DNA of 32,875 nucleotides from Acidimicrobiales bacterium AG-410-I20 (GTDB taxonomy: Bacteria; Actinomycetota; Acidimicrobiia; Acidimicrobiales; MedAcidi-G1): positions 1 to 32,875 of the forward strand of contig CATISD010000138.1 of the NCBI GenBank assembly GCA_949538625.1. The letters run 5' to 3'. The notes beneath the pieces are model-generated. The model saw only the letters and a program-made list of their open reading frames with translations, did no database searches and was not told the origin of the DNA. Each line of letters begins with the position of its first letter. Positions within the stretch are counted from its first letter, which is position 1. Shown one piece after another: positions 27,732 to 32,875 of the stretch. The translations under genes were made by a program, and so were the position numbers.

Positions 27732-28958
27732 ATGACGAATCTAGATACTGCTCCAACTTGGAATCCGTTTGACAAAGATTTCGTTATTAACCCTTACCCT
27801 ACTTATGCGCGCTTGCGTAAAGAAGATCCACTACACCGAACTGCTAATAACCTTCTATTAGTTTCTCGATATGACGACGCATTTCAGGTTCTCCGCGACC
27901 CCACTACTTCAATGCAAGGGCGGCGTAACCGAAATGCAGAGGCTCCAGAACATATGAAGGTCTTGGTGGAAAGAACCGAAGGCCGTGGACCTTCTCTTTT
28001 AGGTCTTGATCCACCAGACCACACTCGCTTGAGAGGATTAGTGCAACGTACATTCACTCCAAGGGCTATCTCTCGTATGCGCGAGCAAACCACGACCATT
28101 GTTGATGAGCTACTTGATGAACTTGTTGAAGTTCAAGAAATAGACCTTATAAGTCAGTACGCATTTGTTATCCCGTTTGCAGTTATTCATCAAATGCTTG
28201 GTTTGCCTGATACTGATATGACAATGGTAAGAGAGTGGTCTCAAGCCCTCAGTAAAACTCTTGAACCTTTCTTAACTCCAGAAGAGGTCGACGAGGCAAT
28301 ATCAGGTGGAGTTTGCATGGACGAATATCTTGGTGAAGCAATTGCCCACAAGCGGAAACACCCTAAAGATGATCTTCTTACTGCCCTTATTGAAGCAGAG
28401 GAAGAAGAAGACAGACTTTCTGAAGTTGAGCTACGTTCAATGACTGGTCTTCTGTTTATTGCAGGTCATGAAACAACAGTCAACCTGATCGGAAATGGAA
28501 CTCATGCTTTGCTTAACAATCCAGATCAACTTCAAATCATACGAGAAGATGAGTCTGTAGATGGAACGATGGTTGACGAACTTCTCCGTTACGACAGTCC
28601 GGTACAAAATTCAGGACGAACATTAACTCAAGACACAATAGTTGGTGGGGTTGAAATTGCTGCTGGGGAAACAATACTCACCTCGCTAGGCAGCGCGAAT
28701 CATGATGAAATCTTCTGGGGCCCCACTGCCGGCGAATTAGACGTACGAAGAAAAGATGCCTCGAGGCATCTCTCTTTTGGAAATGGTATTCATCACTGCC
28801 TTGGGGCGGCTTTAGCTAGGATGGAGGGAGAAATCGCTGTTGCTAATTTGGTGCGGCGGTTCCCAGATCTCGATTTCAATGGTGACCCTACTTACAATGG
28901 TCGAGTGATTCTTCGTGGGCGCGAAACGTTTCCGGTTAACTTAGGTTCGCCTGTTTAA
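27732..28958 (+). CDS. Cytochrome P450
   Basis: I-helix GLLFIAGHETTVNLIGNG; heme-binding LSFGNGIHHCLGAALARMEGEIAV. Confidence 0.96.
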   Translation: MTNLDTAPTWNPFDKDFVINPYPTYARLRKEDPLHRTANNLLLVSRYDDAFQVLRDPTTSMQGRRNRNAEAPEHMKVLVERTEGRGPSLLGLDPPDHTRLRGLVQRTFTPRAISRMREQTTTIVDELLDELVEVQEIDLISQYAFVIPFAVIHQMLGLPDTDMTMVREWSQALSKTLEPFLTPEEVDEAISGGVCMDEYLGEAIAHKRKHPKDDLLTALIEAEEEEDRLSEVELRSMTGLLFIAGHETTVNLIGNGTHALLNNPDQLQIIREDESVDGTMVDELLRYDSPVQNSGRTLTQDTIVGGVEIAAGETILTSLGSANHDEIFWGPTAGELDVRRKDASRHLSFGNGIHHCLGAALARMEGEIAVANLVRRFPDLDFNGDPTYNGRVILRGRETFPVNLGSPV

Positions 28959-30363
28959 GCTCTTCTCGAGAGGGACAGGCAATTCTTGAAAAAAGTGCTC
29001 CAGCAAAGAAAGTGCATGCCATAAATATCCAGGCGTATTGGAATGATTCAAGTTGTCCTTTACTCGCAGTTGCTGACGCAATAGTTACCGCTATCGCCAC
29101 TCCTGCTGCAAAACCTATTGATGAACCTGTTCGAAGTGTGGCACTAGCAGTTGCGAATCGATGCTCAGGGACAAGTTTCAAACCCATGGAACTAAATGTT
29201 GCAAACGAACAAGCTACCGCGATGCCAAGCAGAAGGTGAGCAGGTAGCACTGAGGTCAAATAGTTACTTTCCTCTCCCACAGTTAGCAAAAGCCATACAA
29301 TGCTGGATGTTCCTGAAAGCCCTCCAATAAACACGAGTGTTCTATGCCCTACTTTGTCAGCGATTGAACCCACGGGTCCACCTAAGATTGCTGCCAGAGA
29401 AGGTCCAGCTACCACACCAAATCCTGCGGCTAAAGCAGACCAGCCCCAAAGTTCTTGAAGGAGAAGGGTGTTAAATAAAACAGTTGCGATAAATGCTGTT
29501 GAGAAAAGAGTTTGGCCTATCGCTGCAGACCAAAACGGGCGTAAGCGAAATAAATTAAGGTCGAGAAGCGGATAAGGATGCACAGAAGATCGGTAGATCA
29601 ATACTCCTAACAATAAAACACCTGTAATGGAAATTAGTATTGTCGTAAGCGAGGTGTACCCCCACTCTGGCCCCTGAACTACGCCTAATAGAATCATCGC
29701 TATTCCAAGTGTTCCCGCAGGTACACCGATGAGATCAAATCGTTGTTCAGCATTCGGATCTTTGGTTTCCCTCACAAGCCTTGGGGTAAGTATGAAGATA
29801 ACTAGACCAACGGGAACATTAACAAAGAAGACCCATCGCCAGTTGAGTAGATCAAGCAGAATAGCTCCCATTGTCGGTCCGATCGCCGCTCCGAGAGCTG
29901 CTGATGCGCCCCATATGCCTATTACTGTCGAATGGCGAGAAGGGGGAAATTCAGGCAAAATCATTGAGAGTGATGCGGGGCTTAAGATTGAGGATCCAAT
30001 CCCTTGCAAAATTCTTGCAGCAATTAGAAGTCCTGGTGTGGGGGCAATCCCGGAAAAGAATGATCCGAGCATAAAAACTGCTACACCAATTAAGAAAAGT
30101 TTTCTCCGTCCTCTTTGATCGGCTAAACGGCCAGAAATGAGCAGAAACGCTCCTAGCGAGACTGAGTAACCAGACAAAACCCATGAGAGCCCTGCAGAAG
30201 AAGCTCCTAAGTCTCTTTTTATTGACGGGAATGCAACGTTAACTATGGAAACGTCTATAACCGTTAAGAGGGAGGCGAGTGTTGCAACACTCAAAGCTAA
30301 CCAAGCACGCCGGTCCACTTTCTCGAGAACTGAAGAATCTACTTCAAGCGAATTCTGGGACAT
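28936..30363 (-). CDS. MFS drug-efflux-type transporter (DHA2/EmrB-QacA-like)
   Basis: VIDVSIVNVAFPSIKRDLGASSAGLSWVLSGYSVSLGAFLLISGRLADQRGRRKLFLIG; GIWGASAALGAAIGPTMGAILLDLLNWRWVFFVNVPVG. Start MSQNSLEV at 30363 preferred over the track start. Confidence 0.9.
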   Translation of the reverse strand: MSQNSLEVDSSVLEKVDRRAWLALSVATLASLLTVIDVSIVNVAFPSIKRDLGASSAGLSWVLSGYSVSLGAFLLISGRLADQRGRRKLFLIGVAVFMLGSFFSGIAPTPGLLIAARILQGIGSSILSPASLSMILPEFPPSRHSTVIGIWGASAALGAAIGPTMGAILLDLLNWRWVFFVNVPVGLVIFILTPRLVRETKDPNAEQRFDLIGVPAGTLGIAMILLGVVQGPEWGYTSLTTILISITGVLLLGVLIYRSSVHPYPLLDLNLFRLRPFWSAAIGQTLFSTAFIATVLFNTLLLQELWGWSALAAGFGVVAGPSLAAILGGPVGSIADKVGHRTLVFIGGLSGTSSIVWLLLTVGEESNYLTSVLPAHLLLGIAVACSFATFSSMGLKLVPEHRFATASATLRTGSSIGFAAGVAIAVTIASATASKGQLESFQYAWIFMACTFFAGALFSRIACPSREELKQANLS

Positions 30364-30407
30364 TCTAAACAGGTTAGGCGTAAAAAAATATGTTTGGTTA
30401 GATGAGA

Positions 30408-31010
30408 TTACCGACGATAGATGAAACGTCCGGTTGATTCTGGCCATCCTGACCAAACCCGATGCTTAAAAAATTGGTATGAGGGCCCAACTCCGAAAGT
30501 AAAAATAAGAGTTCCTAATCCATATGATCCGCCAAGTAAAACTCCACCTACGAATACAACTGATTCAATTAATGTCCTTGCTTTTCCGATTCCTAATCCG
30601 CGTTCAATTAATGTGGTCATTAACCCATCTCTTGGTCCGACTCCTAACCCTGCGCCAAGGTAAAGCATTGAGCCGAATCCGACCACAATTGGGGAAGCGA
30701 TTGCCATGAGTAACCGGATACCGAATAATTCAGGTGTTTCTGCAAGCCCCATAATGAGGTTCACCACTAATCCAATAATTATTACATTTGCTATTGTCGC
30801 TGGGCCTAAGGGCTGACGGAAGAAAACTAGAAGAACTAGTAATAGTGCCCCTACGGCCTGGATCATCGTTCCAGGTGAGCGGTCTAAACGATTAGCTAAG
30901 CCATCGTGTAGTACGTCCCAAGGGCCTACTCCTAGATCTGCCAAAAATAGCAAAGCGAGCCCGCATCCAAAAAATACGAGCCCGCTCACCATCGCTGCTG
31001 CCCTATTCAT
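30408..31010 (-). CDS. YczE/YitT-like integral membrane protein
   Basis: FFGCGLALLFLADLGVGPWDVLHDGLANRLDRSPGTMIQAVG; GAGLGVGPRDGLMTTLIERG. Confidence 0.8.
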   Translation of the reverse strand: MNRAAAMVSGLVFFGCGLALLFLADLGVGPWDVLHDGLANRLDRSPGTMIQAVGALLLVLLVFFRQPLGPATIANVIIIGLVVNLIMGLAETPELFGIRLLMAIASPIVVGFGSMLYLGAGLGVGPRDGLMTTLIERGLGIGKARTLIESVVFVGGVLLGGSYGLGTLIFTFGVGPSYQFFKHRVWSGWPESTGRFIYRR

Positions 31011-31062
31011 AGTTTCTCCTTGGGGTCAAAACTATAAATGAAGCGGGCAGCACCATGAACTA

Positions 31063-31093
31063 TAGGGCGGTCAGTTTTTAACTGACCGCCCTA
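31063..31093. terminator. Strong hairpin (TAGGGCGGTCAG-TT-TTT-AA-CTGACCGCCCTA), probable terminator or attenuator after the substrate-binding protein gene
   Basis: Perfect 14-bp inverted repeat with 3-nt loop, 13 nt downstream of the stop at 31107 (minus strand). No clear U-tract follows. Confidence 0.6.
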
Positions 31094-31106
31094 TTAGTCA
31101 AAATGA

Positions 31107-32234
31107 CTATTCGCCACCTTCATTTAAGGTCACAGTGGCTCTTGTCCAGTCACTACCTGTAGTGCTAATACCCTTTGAGTCAAGAATATCGTTTGCAGCT
31201 TCTGCGTATTCATTGGTATACGCATCTTCTGCTGGCACTGCTTCAAGGTCGCCATAGTTAGTGACTACGTCAATGGTCTGTGCCCATTGATCAGCATCAA
31301 TCATGCCGACTCCATCTGAGGATGGCCAAATCAATGCATTAATTTCATTCATCTGCCAAGTCTGATGTGAAGTTCCGAGCGCTGAACCATTATTCAACAC
31401 ATGCTCAACGCATTCATCTGAATGGTCTCTACAGTGTGCCCAACCTTCGAGGGAAGCCGCTACGAAACGAGTTGTTATATCTTGATATGCCTCATCGCTT
31501 GCTAAACGGTCACCATCGGCCCAAATAGCATCTTGAAGCATCGCTGTTCCTACGTCATTCCAGTTAATCACTGTCATGTCATCGGCTGTGTAGAGCTCAC
31601 CGGTTGCTGGATTTATTGCTTCCAAAACCTGTGCATACTCATTGTAAATCATGGCCTGTACAGCATCCATCTCTCCTTCAAGTAAGCCCAACATGTCAAA
31701 TCCTTGTTGCACTAAATTGAAATCTGTAGCTGGATCAAGGCCTGCTTGTCGAGCTCCAGCGAGAAGTTCGAACTCGTTACCCCATCCCCAGTTACCAACA
31801 GTTTTACCTGCCATATCAGCTGGTGAGTTAATGCCAGAATCGGCCCAAGAGACTTGTAGCGTCCCTGAGCGCTGGAATACTTGAGCTACGTTCACTAAGT
31901 TCATGCCCTGCTCATTTGAGACTAGGACTTTAGGAACCCAGGAAACAGCGAAGTCAGCTGCTCCTGACGCAAGTTGTTGCTGAGGTACGATATCCACGCC
32001 ACCTTCCATGATGGTTACATCAAGACAGTAGTTGTCATAGATTCCCCCATCTTCAGCGGCGTAATAGCCAGCAAACTGAGCCTGAGCAAACCATTGCAAT
32101 TGCAATGTCACGCTGTCAACAGAATCACAATCCCCTGTACCAACTGAGGCTTCATCATCTGAACCGCAACTGGTCATGAACAGTGTTACTGCTGTCAACA
32201 ATGCGAATGCCCGCATCATTTTCTTCAGTTTCAT
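31107..32234 (-). CDS. ABC transporter substrate-binding lipoprotein, NMT1/THI5-like (ThiY/SsuA-type)
   Basis: Lipobox-like N-terminus MKLKKMMRAFALLTAVTLFMTSCGSDDE; VTLQLQWFAQAQFAGYYAAEDGGIYDNYCLDVTIMEGG; downstream of a permease. Confidence 0.87.
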   Translation of the reverse strand: MKLKKMMRAFALLTAVTLFMTSCGSDDEASVGTGDCDSVDSVTLQLQWFAQAQFAGYYAAEDGGIYDNYCLDVTIMEGGVDIVPQQQLASGAADFAVSWVPKVLVSNEQGMNLVNVAQVFQRSGTLQVSWADSGINSPADMAGKTVGNWGWGNEFELLAGARQAGLDPATDFNLVQQGFDMLGLLEGEMDAVQAMIYNEYAQVLEAINPATGELYTADDMTVINWNDVGTAMLQDAIWADGDRLASDEAYQDITTRFVAASLEGWAHCRDHSDECVEHVLNNGSALGTSHQTWQMNEINALIWPSSDGVGMIDADQWAQTIDVVTNYGDLEAVPAEDAYTNEYAEAANDILDSKGISTTGSDWTRATVTLNEGGE

Positions 32235-32243
32235 TGTTTCTCC

Positions 32244-32875
32244 TTATTTTTTTGTTGTTTCTTCAAGTTGTACCGCCGATTTCCACGGAGTACTTACCCT
32301 CTCTATGAGAAGTGCACCTACAAATAGTGATAGTCCAAATGCAGAGGCAACTGCAATAGCGGCCCATGCAACGTCATATTTAGCAAGTCCTGCATTTGAT
32401 GTTATAACATAGCCGACTCGATCCTGAGGTCCGCCGAAATACTCTGCAACGATGGCGGCAATGACCGATAAGGGAGCTACTACGCGAAGAGCGTTTGCGA
32501 AAAACGGTAAAGCATTTGGAATACGAACCTCTTTCAATATTGTCCAATCCCCTGCTGCATATGACCGCATGAGTTCAATCTCATTCACGTGTACTTCGGT
32601 AAGCCCTTTTGCAGTATTAATAAACACTGGGAAAAACACCACTGTTGCTACTACTAATTGGTTGCTGACAGAACCTGTTACTCCGAACCAAGCGTTGAAT
32701 ATTGGAGCTAACGCAACGATTGGTGTGGCATTAACTGCCACGGCGAGTGGAGTAAGCCCCTCATTCAAGAATCTAAATAAAGTTGCGAAAAAGGCAAAAG
32801 TTACTCCAGCTACTATGCCAATTGCCAGACCTCCCAAAGCCATTTTCCCAGTTTCCCAACTGGCATGACGAAGTA
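32244..32875 (-). CDS. ABC transporter permease (binding-protein-dependent, SsuC/ThiX-like); N-terminus beyond the window
   Basis: ATPIVALAPIFNAWFGVTGSVSNQLVVATVVFFPVFINTAKGL; EVRIPNALPFFANALRVVAPLSVIAAIVAEYFG. Reading frame stays open to the window end (LRHASWETGKMALGG), so ATG 32843 is probably not the true start. Confidence 0.87.
   Translation of the reverse strand, partial: LRHASWETGKMALGGLAIGIVAGVTFAFFATLFRFLNEGLTPLAVAVNATPIVALAPIFNAWFGVTGSVSNQLVVATVVFFPVFINTAKGLTEVHVNEIELMRSYAAGDWTILKEVRIPNALPFFANALRVVAPLSVIAAIVAEYFGGPQDRVGYVITSNAGLAKYDVAWAAIAVASAFGLSLFVGALLIERVSTPWKSAVQLEETTKK

Noticed and set aside
1-32875. CRISPR arrays, rRNA, tRNA (including selC), integrases or transposases
   Set aside because: None recognised by eye; intergenic gaps are mostly short and no tandem spaced repeats or mobile-element proteins were seen. 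A tRNAscan/Infernal run would be needed for certainty.

Overview
This window looks like a marine-type bacterial chromosome segment built around quaternary-amine and one-carbon catabolism. I cannot fix the taxonomy from sequence alone. Left side, minus strand: (i) a three-gene NAD-dependent formate dehydrogenase operon. Its catalytic gene has an in-frame UGA that I read as selenocysteine (NRT-U-HAPSVVG), with a SECIS-like hairpin 11 nt downstream. Its N-terminal Fe-S module, including the Molybdop-Fe4S4 domain, is split off as a separate gene two genes downstream. (ii) A gamma-butyrobetaine/carnitine module: BBOX-like dioxygenase, L-carnitine dehydrogenase and BKACE (DUF849). Centre: serA-like, DUF1015 and pabBC-like genes (plus strand), then ETF alpha/beta with a dimethylglycine dehydrogenase-like flavoprotein, an EamA transporter and an IclR regulator (minus strand). 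Right: a plus-strand corrinoid methyltransferase operon (corrinoid protein, DUF1638, small 'virulence factor' family protein, MeTHF:corrinoid methyltransferase, RamA/RACE-type activator, non-pyrrolysine MttB-family methyltransferase), followed by fhs, a metF-like gene and a cytochrome P450. The end carries an MFS transporter, a YczE-like membrane protein and a partial ABC transporter with an NMT1/THI5-like binding protein. Three matching TTCCC-N7-GGGA(A/C) inverted repeats sit upstream of the iclR gene, the corrinoid operon and fhs, and suggest a local IclR regulon. The main novelty candidates are the split selenoprotein formate dehydrogenase and its probable link to an IclR-controlled carnitine -> glycine betaine -> C1-THF -> formate -> CO2 route that mixes O2-dependent and corrinoid-dependent enzymes.
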